NCBI GenBank assembly: GCA_905197955.1
Contig: CAJKAR010000012.1
Location: forward strand, 1-64,000
Source: an uncultured Lentisphaeria bacterium
GTDB taxonomy: Bacteria > Verrucomicrobiota > Lentisphaeria > Victivallales > UBA1829
Direction: 5' to 3'
Length of the DNA: 64,000 nt
A program made the position numbers and the translations under genes. The notes beneath the pieces were generated by a model that was given only the letters and a program-made list of their open reading frames with translations, did not search any database and had not been told where the DNA came from. Within the stretch, counting starts at the first letter, position 1, and every line of letters begins with the position of its first letter. This document shows, piece after piece, positions 8,195 to 17,020 of the stretch.

Positions 8195-9076
8195 ATGTCT
8201 GCTGTCTTTGAACTTTTCGCAAATTCCCGTGCTGTGCTGGGAGAGGGGGCTGTCTGGTGCGAGTGGGACTCCTCTCTTTACTGGCTGGATGTCATCAACG
8301 GAATCGTCTTCCGCAAAAAAGGGAATTCCGCCGATCCGGAATCCTTTGAACGTTTTGAACTCAAAATCGGCAAGATCGGAGGCATTTCCTTTACGCAGGA
8401 AAAGACCATTCTGCTGTTCGCCGAGGCCGGGAAGGTCTGGGAATGGGTTCCCGGAAATCAGCCGGTGCTCTATACGAATCTGCGGATCGCCAGCGAGACC
8501 CGTTTCAATGAGGTGATTACCGCTCCCGATGGAACCGTATTCTGCACGGTTGCTCCTCTGCTTCAGGGCGGAATCGGGTCGCTCTGGAGGATGGACCTGC
8601 TGGGAAAATTTTCCTGTATTGAGGTCGCCACCACGGGGATGCCGAACGGACTCGGATTTTCGCCTGACCGAAAGAAACTCTATTTCACGGTGACTACGGA
8701 ACGGAGAATTTACAGTTATGATTTTGAACAGGATCGCGGCGGACATGTCTCGAACAAAGATGTCTTTGTGCAGATTCCTCCGGAGGAGGGGCGCCCCGAT
8801 GGTTTGACTGTCGATTCCGAAGGCTGTGTCTGGTCGGCTCTCTGGGAAGGGGGAAAGCTCGTTCGCTTTTCTCCGGATGGAGAGAAGGTCGCAGAATATG
8901 CGTTCCCGATTCGTCAAGTTACCGGAGTGGCTTTCGGCGGCGAGGGGCTGCGCGATCTTTTCGTTTCCACGGCGAACTATCCATGGAACGACGGCGAGTT
9001 TGAATCGAATCATGCCGGAGCTGTTTTCCGGATGAAGGAGTCTCCTTATACCGGAAAGCTGGAGTTCCTGAGATAA
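8195..9076 (+). CDS. SMP-30/gluconolactonase-like sugar lactonase
   Basis: A 293-residue cytoplasmic six-bladed beta-propeller of the SMP-30/gluconolactonase/LRE family, which hydrolyses sugar lactones using a divalent metal. The expected ligands are visible: Glu17 in L-G-E-G-A-V-W, Asn151 in M-P-N-G-L-G-F-S-P-D, and Asp202 in R-P-D-G-L-T-V-D. No signal peptide is seen. The start at 8195 has a GGAAAGGGG site about 9 bases upstream. It follows the TRL terminator, so it must have its own promoter or be read through; none was obvious. The substrate could be an arabino-, glucono- or xylono-lactone. Confidence 0.88.
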   Translation: MSAVFELFANSRAVLGEGAVWCEWDSSLYWLDVINGIVFRKKGNSADPESFERFELKIGKIGGISFTQEKTILLFAEAGKVWEWVPGNQPVLYTNLRIASETRFNEVITAPDGTVFCTVAPLLQGGIGSLWRMDLLGKFSCIEVATTGMPNGLGFSPDRKKLYFTVTTERRIYSYDFEQDRGGHVSNKDVFVQIPPEEGRPDGLTVDSEGCVWSALWEGGKLVRFSPDGEKVAEYAFPIRQVTGVAFGGEGLRDLFVSTANYPWNDGEFESNHAGAVFRMKESPYTGKLEFLR

Positions 9077-9101
9077 CCCCTTTCGCAGAGAAGGGGGATC
9101 G

Positions 9102-9161
9102 GACAGAAGTCTTTTGTGTTTCCTCATCGGAGGAACGGAATGGCTTCTGTCTTTTTTTTTT
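9102..9161 (+). terminator. Terminator of the SMP-30 gene
   Basis: GACAGAAG (9102-9109) pairs with CTTCTGTC (9144-9151) around an inner TTCCTC/GGAGGAA stem and is followed by a run of ten T. A smaller CCCCTT/AAGGGG hairpin at 9077-9096 precedes it. Confidence 0.8.
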
Positions 9162-9234
9162 GCGATAAACGGATTCGATGTATTTCCGGTTTTTCCTTGC
9201 GGGAGAATTGCGGAGGCAGGGGGATCGCGGTGGA

Positions 9235-9963
9235 TTATCTGCCGTAGTGGTTCAGAAAGCGACGGATTTTGTTTTTCTTTGAACCGAAAAATGCCTGATC
9301 GGCGGCATCTACCAGCTCCTGCGGCCGATAGCGCAGTGTAAGTTTTCCATCTTCCGCCAGAAATCGAATGATACCTGCCGAAATGATTTTTTCCATGGGA
9401 GATCCTTTGAATTTCTGTTCCAGCAGACGGTCTGCATAATGCTGAGCGAGAGCGTCCGGAATGGGAAAATCTCCGGCGTCGCAGGAGAGAATTTTCAACT
9501 GGAGAGCTCCGTTTTCAATCCGGGCGTTGAAGCTGCAGAAGATATTGAGATAACGTCCAAAAGGCGTATTTTTTCCGGTATCGTAGGTGTAAGTGAGGCG
9601 GAAGATGCCGTCCTTGACTTCCAGCCTGGTATTCAGCAGTTCTTTCGGGAGAATAGCTTTGCCGGCATTTCCTCCCAGCAGAGCGGCTGCGAAAGTGTTG
9701 CCGAAGATGGCGCTGGTGATCGCATTGAATTCCGCTTCGGAGAGAACCATTTGTTTTTCGGTCCCGTAAGGCTGTTTTGTCATTCCGCTCATCTGACGGT
9801 TCAGGGTTCTCATTCCGGAGATCATTGCGGGGAAATCGACTTTGGGTTGCTTTGCCGTTGCCGAGGTCCGATCCATTGCCAGTCCGAGCAGGATGGAGAG
9901 GAGCACAAGGATCAGCAGCGCGCTTCCTCCGAGAATGGTGAGAATGACATAACGTTTGCGCAT
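9235..9963 (-). CDS. Membrane-anchored hypothetical protein (YpmS/DUF2140-like layout)
   Basis: A 242-residue protein with a basic N-terminus, one transmembrane helix (about residues 7-30) and an extracytoplasmic domain. The pattern L-S-E-A-E-F-N-A-I followed by a beta-rich domain (L-E-V-K-D-G-I-F-R-L-T-Y) recalls YpmS/DUF2140-type lipid-binding-like proteins, but this is weak. ATG 9963 has GGAG 9 bases upstream; a TTG at 9972 is the alternative. It begins 15 bases after the tsaB stop and is probably its operon partner. Confidence 0.65.
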   Translation of the reverse strand: MRKRYVILTILGGSALLILVLLSILLGLAMDRTSATAKQPKVDFPAMISGMRTLNRQMSGMTKQPYGTEKQMVLSEAEFNAITSAIFGNTFAAALLGGNAGKAILPKELLNTRLEVKDGIFRLTYTYDTGKNTPFGRYLNIFCSFNARIENGALQLKILSCDAGDFPIPDALAQHYADRLLEQKFKGSPMEKIISAGIIRFLAEDGKLTLRYRPQELVDAADQAFFGSKKNKIRRFLNHYGR

Positions 9964-9978
9964 GGACCGCAAGCTCCG

Positions 9979-10674
9979 TCAAATCTGTCTTGGGATTCTG
10001 GGGGCGACGAAGACCGCTGCTCTCAGATAGATCAGATCCGTGGGGGACGCCGAGAAGTTTTCCGGATCATTGAAGATCAGCTCCTCCGCATGGATGGAGG
10101 GGGTGAAGACAACCTGTTTTTCCGCCTCCGCGTGAAATGTCCCGATTGCGTTCCGATCTTTTTCCAGAGCGGTGCAGGTGTATTCTCCGAGGAGAGGAGC
10201 AAGTTCATCCGGCGTGTGAAAAACAGCAGTGTAGCCGTTGTGAAGATACGATCCGTTTTTGAGAATCAGTCCGTAAGCGAGCAGCTCGGAGCGACGGCCG
10301 TCAAAGAGCGCAAGAACTTTTTCCGGATAAGGCTTCCCCGCGAACGCGCTTCTTGCAAGGCCGACTGCGGAGGACATGCCGCGGACTCTGGTTTCCGGCG
10401 CTCCGTAAGCCAGTCCGATAACCAGTGCCGAGGCGACACGCAGTCCGGTAAACCCTCCGGGTCCCGTGCCGACAGTCCATTCCGCTACCGAGGAAAGATC
10501 CCGGTTCAGGGATCGGACCGCTTTTCCAAGCCGGTCCGGGAGAGTGGATGCATCGTGTCCGGACAGCAGGAAGGTTTCTGATGCAAGAACCTGATTGTTC
10601 TCGTCCGCCAGTGCCAGAGAGGCTTCATTCCAGGAGAAATCGAGTGCCGCTCTGATTTTATTGATTGTCTGCAT
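9979..10674 (-). CDS. tsaB: tRNA threonylcarbamoyladenosine biosynthesis protein TsaB
   Basis: A 231-residue ASKHA-fold protein. TsaB is the inactive TsaD paralogue that scaffolds TsaD-TsaE for the t6A37 modification of ANN-decoding tRNAs. The family motif G-T-G-P-G-G-F-T-G-L-R-V is present near residue 70, followed by the G-M-S-S-A-V and F-D-G-R-R-S-E stretches typical of TsaB. Length matches the family. CGGAG precedes the ATG by 9 bases. The 105-base gap upstream separates it from a small membrane protein gene on the same strand. Confidence 0.93.
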   Translation of the reverse strand: MQTINKIRAALDFSWNEASLALADENNQVLASETFLLSGHDASTLPDRLGKAVRSLNRDLSSVAEWTVGTGPGGFTGLRVASALVIGLAYGAPETRVRGMSSAVGLARSAFAGKPYPEKVLALFDGRRSELLAYGLILKNGSYLHNGYTAVFHTPDELAPLLGEYTCTALEKDRNAIGTFHAEAEKQVVFTPSIHAEELIFNDPENFSASPTDLIYLRAAVFVAPRIPRQI

Positions 10675-10779
10675 GATATCAACTCCGAATATTTTTCAAG
10701 CAAGAAAGATAACCTGTATTTGCTGGAAATGCAAATGAAAATCACTCTTTTGAGAGCTTTTTGCCGATGCGGGGTCCGA

Positions 10780-11070
10780 TTAGAAAAGAATGTATTTCAG
10801 CAGATAGAACAGCGGCATTGTCACGAGAGCCAGCGCGATGGAATCCGGCCAGAAGTGTGCATTTGTCATGACGGTCGTGAAACGCAGAAGAAAAAGTGTC
10901 GCAAGAATCCATCCCGCATACGGGATCGCGATCAGCAGAACAAGAATCACTCCCACTGCAAGAATCGCTCCCGGCGGAAATTTAATCCGCATTTGACCGG
11001 AGACATAGGCAAGAAGAAACAGCAGCGCGATCAGCAGAATCAGAACTTTCAGAAGAAAAAGCAGAATCAT
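10780..11070 (-). CDS. Small three-helix membrane protein
   Basis: A 96-residue, very hydrophobic protein with three probable transmembrane helices (about 1-25, 37-62 and 78-95) and a short conserved-looking R-I-K-F-P-P-G turn. I do not recognise the family. ATG 11070 has GGAG 8 bases upstream (TTG 11076 is also in frame). It lies upstream of tsaB on the same strand. Confidence 0.6.
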   Translation of the reverse strand: MILLFLLKVLILLIALLFLLAYVSGQMRIKFPPGAILAVGVILVLLIAIPYAGWILATLFLLRFTTVMTNAHFWPDSIALALVTMPLFYLLKYILF

Positions 11071-11174
11071 ATTCAAGTCTCCAGTAACTCTGGAGAAAAT
11101 TAATATGCTTTTGCAAAAAAATCAAGCCATCCTCCCGGAAAAATGCTGAGAAATGCGCCTTCCCCGAAGGGATT

Positions 11175-14123
11175 TCAGGGAAGGAGCAGATGTCCGAAAA
11201 GAAAACGGTTGCGCCAGTTCTCCGCGCCTCCCGCCCAGAATTCCTGCGAATGTCTCCGCACTCCATCCGAGTCGTCCACCGCCAGATCGAACGCGATGCC
11301 GGCTGGACCCCGCAGACCGATCGTTTTCCAGGGTATCCGGATGGTGGCGAAATAATCGCTTCCGCTGTCATTCAGCTTGTAAACAATCTCCTTAAGGTTC
11401 ACATTCGGGCTGCCTGACAGTTCTTCCGGAAGGCCGTTCGAGGATTTTGGTACGAGGAACAGGCGATAACAGGAATCGGTATATGTCTGTTGTCCGAGTT
11501 CCTGTCCGGGAGCCGCATCGAGAAACAGTTCAATTCCGTCGCCGGTCCACGGCGCATCCTTGATCCGTCCGCCGCGTTTGTCGTCAGTGATCTGGATTTG
11601 AAACTCCAGAAATTCCGGTGTGGTCCGGATCCGGAAGTCCGCGTTTTTGCCGACTGTCTGTTTTTCTCCGGGGCGGCAGAATTTCCCGGAAACGGGCCGG
11701 ATGCGGTGTTCCCGAATCTCCGTCCCGTCAGAAACGATGACTCCGAGTTCCTCTTCTCCGGATGCCGGGACGGGAAAGTGTATCGTCCGGATTTCCTGCG
11801 GTTTCAGTGTGAATTCCTGTTTTGGAGCTCCGGGAATCCGTACGGCTGTCTGCTGTTCCTGATTGGTGTTGTTGCGGATTTCGACAGCCAGAACACGCTT
11901 GCCTTGTCCGGCAAGGATTCTGCCTCCGGTCACCTGCAGTTTCCGCCGTGGGATGACCTGAATGGTTTTCCAGTCCGGATTCGCGCTCCGGCTTTTCAGA
12001 TAGATCGGATCGTTGCCGATCTCTATTTTTTTTCCGGGCAGAGGGTTCCCGAAAAGATCAAATGCCTGCATCTCCTCCGGCAGAATCAGGACGAATGTTT
12101 CCCCTTCATCTTTTGCCCAGCAGGCGAGAAGTGGCGAACCGTGTCGATCCAGATAGCTCCATGCGCTCAATCCGCGGAGGAGAGAAACGGCACCTTTGGT
12201 TTTCCCGCATTCCAGAAACCTGGCGAATGCGTTGGTCGCAGCGGCATATTCGTTCGGGATAAAGGTGGATGCGGCATAATTGGGCCATTTGTATTCCGGG
12301 CGCAGATCAAGTCCCGTGATGCACGGCGCCCAGACCGGAATGCTTTGCGCCACTCCTTCCCCCAGATCGATCAGATAGCGGCGGATCAGATTTCCGACGG
12401 GGAAGACCCCATGTTCCGCAACAGGCTTGCGCAGGCCTTTCAGATTCTGAATGAAGTAGAGTTCCGAGTTCCAGAGAGGCAGGTCCTTCCGATATTTGCG
12501 GAGTATGGAGAAGACCTGCCGTATTTGCTGCTCCGCCGGAACGGGGGAGTCATCCAGCTGCGCGCTGTAAGGATGGAAGGAGACTGCATCCGCAAATTGA
12601 AATGCGCCGAGTTTACCGCATTCTTCGAGAAACTGTCCGAGATTTCCATTCAGATCCCCTGTGGCGCAGAATCCGACGATGACGCACTGCGGATCTGCCT
12701 TTTTCGCCGCACGGTATGCCCGCTTCAGATAATCGGTGTACTGTTCCGGAGTCAGGAAAAGATTCGGTTCGTTGATGATTTCATAGTATTTGATGTCGTT
12801 CCGGTAGCGCGCGACGAATTCATGGATGAAGCGTTCCCATGCATCGGGGGGCGGTAGAATTCTCCAGGCGCGGCCGATCACTTTGACTCCGGTATGCTTG
12901 CTGGCTTTCCGAATCCATGTGCCGGCGAATTTGTCTTTGGAATGGGCGATGAATTCCGCGCTGCCGAGTCGGGGAAGAATATCGAGTCCGTTTTTCCGGG
13001 CTTTGCGGATGATGTTGTCGGTGATGCTCCAGTCGTATTTGCCGCGTTCGCGCTCGGTCCGCCACCAGTAGAAGACTCCGTCGTCATGCAGGCGGATCGA
13101 TCCGAATCCGCTCTGACGGGTTCGGGCGAAAAACTCATCCAGGTTCATTCCGCATCCACCGAATGACGGCGTTTTCGGGGCCCCGTCCGGTTCGTCAGCC
13201 TGAAATCTGGTATTTTCCAGATGGAACAAATGGCCGTTGACACCGACGGAAAAGCCATCCCGGAAGGAATAGCTGCGGACCGGAAGCTCTCCAATGACGG
13301 AGAAGAGAAGCGGTGTGGTGCTTGTATTCTTCATTCTCAGTTCAAACGTTCCGTAGCGTTTCAGATCCACGGTAAATGCCTGTTCGGAAACGGCTCCCGG
13401 ATCGAGTTCGAAAACGATCGGTTTCAGGGGAACGCTCTTCCGGTAGAAGACATCGTAGAGTTCCAGATCCACCTGGTGTCGTTTTTTCTGGTCGGAATCG
13501 TTTACCGCCTTTATCGTAAAACGGCGTTTTCCCGGATAAAGAAGCGGATTCCCGTTGCGCTCGAACGCTGTTTCGATTTGTTCCGTAGGAGAATAGGGGC
13601 CCGGAGTTTCGGAAAAGGAGAAAGCATCCAGCCACAGTTTTTCCGCGGTCCAGTTCAGGAGAATGTTCCCGTTCGGATTGGTATCCGGCATTGCGGCGAA
13701 TGTAAATTGGTACTGTTTCCATCCGGGAGTCACTTTCCAGAGGGTTATTCTGTTTTCCCAGTGATATCCTTTTGCGTCATAGGTGCAGGAGCGAAAACGG
13801 ACCTGTACCTCGGCGGGAACTTCCGATTTGATCCAGCAGGAGAATGTATAGCGTTTTCCGGGTGTTATCGGAATATCGTGCGAGGAAAAGTGCATCACGT
13901 TTCTGTTCGGATTCGGAAAAAACAGACTGTATTTCCCATGAATCCGGTCGGCGGCATCTATTTCCGCTTTTCCGGGAGTGAAATCGGAGGCGGAGTACGG
14001 AATCGCCGCGGCGATGCTGTATTCTGCGCATCCCAGTTCAAAACTGGAGTTCCGCAGCAGATTTTTCCCTTCGGCGCAAAAAAGAACGGTGCAGATGGAG
14101 AGGATACTAAGAATGTTTTTCAT
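11175..14123 (-). CDS. Secreted GH39-like glycoside hydrolase with CBM-like ends
   Basis: A 982-residue secreted protein. ATG 14123 gives a clean signal peptide (K-N-I-L-S-I-L-S-I...A-E-G) and is only 14 bases past the preceding stop. Residues 20-172 form a CBM4/9-like sandwich (N-S-S-F-E start). The clan-A (beta/alpha)8 domain at about 285-640 carries I-N451-E452-P-N (acid/base) and L-W-N-S-E554 (nucleophile), like GH39 beta-xylosidases. The C-terminal 160 residues resemble a CBM9/DOMON-like domain (W-T-G-D-G-I-E-L-F-L-D). It closes the GntR-pseudopilin-CBM-hydrolase operon. Substrate unknown. Confidence 0.83.
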   Translation of the reverse strand: MKNILSILSICTVLFCAEGKNLLRNSSFELGCAEYSIAAAIPYSASDFTPGKAEIDAADRIHGKYSLFFPNPNRNVMHFSSHDIPITPGKRYTFSCWIKSEVPAEVQVRFRSCTYDAKGYHWENRITLWKVTPGWKQYQFTFAAMPDTNPNGNILLNWTAEKLWLDAFSFSETPGPYSPTEQIETAFERNGNPLLYPGKRRFTIKAVNDSDQKKRHQVDLELYDVFYRKSVPLKPIVFELDPGAVSEQAFTVDLKRYGTFELRMKNTSTTPLLFSVIGELPVRSYSFRDGFSVGVNGHLFHLENTRFQADEPDGAPKTPSFGGCGMNLDEFFARTRQSGFGSIRLHDDGVFYWWRTERERGKYDWSITDNIIRKARKNGLDILPRLGSAEFIAHSKDKFAGTWIRKASKHTGVKVIGRAWRILPPPDAWERFIHEFVARYRNDIKYYEIINEPNLFLTPEQYTDYLKRAYRAAKKADPQCVIVGFCATGDLNGNLGQFLEECGKLGAFQFADAVSFHPYSAQLDDSPVPAEQQIRQVFSILRKYRKDLPLWNSELYFIQNLKGLRKPVAEHGVFPVGNLIRRYLIDLGEGVAQSIPVWAPCITGLDLRPEYKWPNYAASTFIPNEYAAATNAFARFLECGKTKGAVSLLRGLSAWSYLDRHGSPLLACWAKDEGETFVLILPEEMQAFDLFGNPLPGKKIEIGNDPIYLKSRSANPDWKTIQVIPRRKLQVTGGRILAGQGKRVLAVEIRNNTNQEQQTAVRIPGAPKQEFTLKPQEIRTIHFPVPASGEEELGVIVSDGTEIREHRIRPVSGKFCRPGEKQTVGKNADFRIRTTPEFLEFQIQITDDKRGGRIKDAPWTGDGIELFLDAAPGQELGQQTYTDSCYRLFLVPKSSNGLPEELSGSPNVNLKEIVYKLNDSGSDYFATIRIPWKTIGLRGPAGIAFDLAVDDSDGVRRHSQEFWAGGAENWRNRFLFGHLLLP

Positions 14124-14137
14124 GGAAATTCCTGGGA

Positions 14138-15004
14138 TCATGGCAGTTCTTCGAGTTCGATTCCCTTCAGGAACAGTTCCATCTGTCCATCCGGAATGGA
14201 GAAACGGCAGGAAAGAAGTCCGCGCTTGAGATACGGATACTCCTTTTCCGTCGGATAGCGGAATTCCATGGAAAACTTCTTCCATTCTTCCGAGACAGGT
14301 ATGGTTTCTCCGAACGACCAGTATTTGGTATTCGGGAACCATCCTCCGTCCACGGTTGCGCGCAGAGTCCCCAGAGTTCCTTTTGTCCAGAAGGTGAGAC
14401 GGTAGCGTTTGCCCGGCGTGGCCGGAAGTTCGATCGAACGGATGTCTTTGGCTCCGCTGCCGCGGCAGAGAAATGCGGATCCTTCGTCGATGTGATCGGT
14501 GACTTTAACCGTCTGATGCGCATCACCCTTCATGGTTCGGAAGGGGGAAACTCCGTCATCGGCGCTCAGATGGATTTTCCGGCAGTCGGCATCCTCCAGA
14601 GCTTCCAGCTTCACTTCTTTGATTTGCAGAGTATAAGGATTTTTTCCCTCCGCGATGAAGGCAAACGGAACCGGACTCTTTTCGCGGAAATAGACCGTGG
14701 CAAGACTCCAGGTTTCTGTTGCGGGGAAGGCTGCTGCGACTTTTGTGCCGATCCTGATTTTCAGCGGGACTCCTGCTGCCCCCGGAGTCCGGTAGCGGAA
14801 AGTCACTCGATGGAGTCCCTCTTTTTTCAGCTCCAGAGCGGTGGATGCCGAGGACCATTTCGTGAACGGATATTCCAGCTGATCTGCGGTATGTTTCCAA
14901 TTCTGCGGAATTTTCCAGCTGGAAAATTCGTTGACAGGGAGCTGGGTGGCTCCCGAAAGGGCGATGGTCAGTCCGGCAAACAGAAATGCAAGAGTTGTTT
15001 TCAT
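14138..15004 (-). CDS. Secreted CBM-like protein
   Basis: A 288-residue protein with a signal peptide (cleavage near A-L-S-G-A) and two beta-sandwich modules (about 25-135 and 140-288). The second resembles CBM4/9 modules: P-G-K-R-Y-R-L-T-F-W-T-K-G, then S-E-E-W-K-K-F-S-M-E-F. No catalytic motif is visible. It sits between the pseudopilin (22 bases upstream) and the GH39-like enzyme (14 bases downstream), so a glycan-binding partner of that enzyme is the best inference. Confidence 0.72.
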   Translation of the reverse strand: MKTTLAFLFAGLTIALSGATQLPVNEFSSWKIPQNWKHTADQLEYPFTKWSSASTALELKKEGLHRVTFRYRTPGAAGVPLKIRIGTKVAAAFPATETWSLATVYFREKSPVPFAFIAEGKNPYTLQIKEVKLEALEDADCRKIHLSADDGVSPFRTMKGDAHQTVKVTDHIDEGSAFLCRGSGAKDIRSIELPATPGKRYRLTFWTKGTLGTLRATVDGGWFPNTKYWSFGETIPVSEEWKKFSMEFRYPTEKEYPYLKRGLLSCRFSIPDGQMELFLKGIELEELP

Positions 15005-15026
15005 GATTGTATGTTCCTTATTTTGA

Positions 15027-15713
15027 TTATTTTTTTGTCCAGTTTCCGTTGAAGCGCTGCATCCAGTGGATGGTTTCGGCGTGCCCGTCGAGGAAGAGAA
15101 GGTTCAGGCTTCTGCCGCCATGATTGAAATATCCGGGATATTTTTTGATATTTCCGTCGCTGGCTTCCATTCCTGGTACATAGCTCCCGGGCGTATAATC
15201 CGGATAGCAGGAGTTGCGGTGCGGTCCCCAGAGGGAGCCCCAGAGATAGAGCGATGTCTTTTCCAGCAGAATTGCGGCTCCGGAAGCAATTTGAGCGAGA
15301 CGACGGGGAAATTTCGTTCCATCGTCTGCTTCGTCGAGAGCTCCGCCGCTTTTCCCCATTGTCAGAACATAGGAGGATGCATATACCGCATTCGGAATGT
15401 TGGCTTTCTTCATTTCCGGGCAGTAGAAGGCTCCGGAAGTGCTTTTGTACAGCGATGTCTTGTAGGTGTCCCGAACCGGTGCAACCTGACTGACATAGGT
15501 ATAAACTCCATCCAGCTGAGGCGCATATTCATCATTTTCTCCGCAGTATTCATGAAACATGATACCGTTCTGTTTCAGATTCGATACACAGGCGATATTT
15601 CTGGCTTTTGCCCGTGCGGAATTCAAGGCCGGCAGGAGCATGGCTGCAAGAATTGCGATGATTGCAATAACGACAAGCAATTCAATCAATGTGAATCTTG
15701 ATTTCGGTTTCAT
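15027..15713 (-). CDS. H-X9-DG-type pseudopilin-like protein
   Basis: A 228-residue protein with an R-F-T-L-I-E-L-L-V-V-I-A-I-I-A-I-L-A-A-M prepilin N-terminus and a C-terminal L-F-L-D-G-H block, where the His-to-DG spacing is ten residues rather than nine. The start codon overlaps the GntR stop codon in an ATGA, and a GGAGGA site lies inside the GntR reading frame, so translation of the two is coupled. The order regulator, pseudopilin, binding protein, hydrolase repeats at 22.4-28.2 kb. Its role is not established. Confidence 0.88.
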   Translation of the reverse strand: MKPKSRFTLIELLVVIAIIAILAAMLLPALNSARAKARNIACVSNLKQNGIMFHEYCGENDEYAPQLDGVYTYVSQVAPVRDTYKTSLYKSTSGAFYCPEMKKANIPNAVYASSYVLTMGKSGGALDEADDGTKFPRRLAQIASGAAILLEKTSLYLWGSLWGPHRNSCYPDYTPGSYVPGMEASDGNIKKYPGYFNHGGRSLNLLFLDGHAETIHWMQRFNGNWTKK

Positions 15714-16744
15714 TTTTCCTCCGTTTGTCTGGTTGAAGTTCCTTCAATGATATTCCATTCGAGCGAAGAATCCTGGAGAGAAGAGTCTCTGGATTCGATT
15801 CTGTTCCATAACTGTTTCAGGAGAAGAGAGATGATATTCCGGAAAGGTTTTGCTGTCATGGTGGGATTCCAGTCGTAGTACATGAATCCGGTGATGATCT
15901 GGAGATCCTGAGGGATTCGGATTCCGCGGGAAACGGCGAAATTCCGGATACGGTCCGCCTGATCGAAACGAGCGGCAGCTCCATCGATCCGGTACTGTTC
16001 CAGCAGGGCAGGGAGTTTCTGAAGATAGCTGTTTTCCTCTGCAAGAAGTTCAGGAACCGGTTCAATTCCGGCATCTTTCAGGGCCGCAAGGTATCCATCG
16101 TGACTGCGTTCGACCCCCGGAGTCTGGATGAAGAGGATTCTTCTGCATCCGTGTTCCAGCAGATATTTCGTTTTCTGATATCCCTCCTTGAAGTGATCCA
16201 TGTAGACGTAATCTCCGCAGTTCGGGAGAGCCAGATCGAATTGTCCGACGATCGGCAGAACATTTTCCCTGTGAATCCGTTCAAATACGGGGATTTGAGA
16301 TTTCGGGACCCCCAGCCAGACCAGTCCGTCGAGTTTGCTGTTGACAATGTCGTTGTAAATCATTTCCGTGTTGGACGTCATCAGCAGCTGCGCACATGCT
16401 CCGTAATTTCGGATTTCCCGGAAGAATTCCTCCATGAATCTGGCATCTTCCTGATTGTAGAGTGCGTGCATTCCGTTACGGTGCAGGAGCCCGATGATTT
16501 TCATGCGGCGTTCATCGGCTCTCATGGAGAACGGGTTGACAAAATAACCGCGCCGGGGCCGTTTGATCAGGTAATGATCCCGCACCATGTCTTCCAGGGC
16601 CCGGCGGACTGTTTTCCGTGCGACTCCGAACATCTCAGCAAGCGTGCGTTCCGAAGGCAGCGGGTTCTCCGGATCTGCTCGCAGCGTCAGATTGATGAAA
16701 TACTGACGCAGTTTGATGTACTCATGGATGTTCGATCCTGCCAT
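15710..16744 (-). CDS. GntR-type regulator with LacI-like ligand-binding domain
   Basis: A 344-residue regulator. Residues 1-70 are a GntR winged helix (P-L-P-S-E-R-T-L-A-E-M-F-G-V-A-R-K-T-V-R-R-A-L). The rest is a periplasmic-binding-protein-like effector domain (K-I-I-G-L-L, L-D-G-L-V-W-L-G, then R-R-I-L-F-I-Q-T-P-G-V), as in the AraR-like GntR subgroup that senses sugars. AAGGAG lies 6 bases before the ATG. The stop overlaps the pseudopilin start, so it is the first gene of a glycan operon and probably autoregulates it through the paired GGTACC sites in its leader. Confidence 0.9.
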   Translation of the reverse strand: MAGSNIHEYIKLRQYFINLTLRADPENPLPSERTLAEMFGVARKTVRRALEDMVRDHYLIKRPRRGYFVNPFSMRADERRMKIIGLLHRNGMHALYNQEDARFMEEFFREIRNYGACAQLLMTSNTEMIYNDIVNSKLDGLVWLGVPKSQIPVFERIHRENVLPIVGQFDLALPNCGDYVYMDHFKEGYQKTKYLLEHGCRRILFIQTPGVERSHDGYLAALKDAGIEPVPELLAEENSYLQKLPALLEQYRIDGAAARFDQADRIRNFAVSRGIRIPQDLQIITGFMYYDWNPTMTAKPFRNIISLLLKQLWNRIESRDSSLQDSSLEWNIIEGTSTRQTEEK

Positions 16745-16762
16745 GTTAACTCCTTAATAATG

Positions 16763-16778
16763 GGTACCAGAGGGTACC
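16763..16778. promoter_or_regulatory. Paired GGTACC sites, likely GntR operator
   Basis: Two perfect GGTACC palindromes (16763-16768 and 16773-16778), each followed by AG, repeat at exactly 10 bp, one helical turn, between the promoter and the start codon of the GntR gene. Autoregulation is inferred. Confidence 0.5.
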
Positions 16779-16789
16779 AGCTTGTTTAA

Positions 16790-16817
16790 ATTATACAACA
16801 TTTTTTTATTTCCGCAA
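16790..16817 (-). promoter_or_regulatory. Promoter of the GntR-pseudopilin-hydrolase operon
   Basis: Read on the minus strand, TTGCGG (16817-16812), a 16-base spacer and a perfect TATAAT (16795-16790). The -10 is preceded by TTG, as in the other regulator promoters here. Confidence 0.5.
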
Positions 16818-16969
16818 GGGGGGCGGATGAAAAAAAATGATTTTTATTCCAGCGGAAAAATGACGGTGATCCCTTCCGAATTTCGTAAGAGGAAGTGGGA
16901 TGGCCTGTTAGCCTGATGTTCTGAAAATGCCGGCCGGAGAGGGAAAATGAGGATTTGAGAGTCCATAAA

Positions 16970-16998
16970 AAAGCCGCGGTTCTGATTGCCGCGGCTTT
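16970..16998 (-). terminator. Terminator of rhaA
   Basis: A perfect stem AAAGCCGCGG/CCGCGGCTTT with a 9-base loop, 22 bases past the rhaA stop, is followed leftward by a T-run (from 16970 to 16966). Confidence 0.85.
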
Positions 16999-17020
16999 GG
17001 TGCTGAAGTGGGAGATGGAT

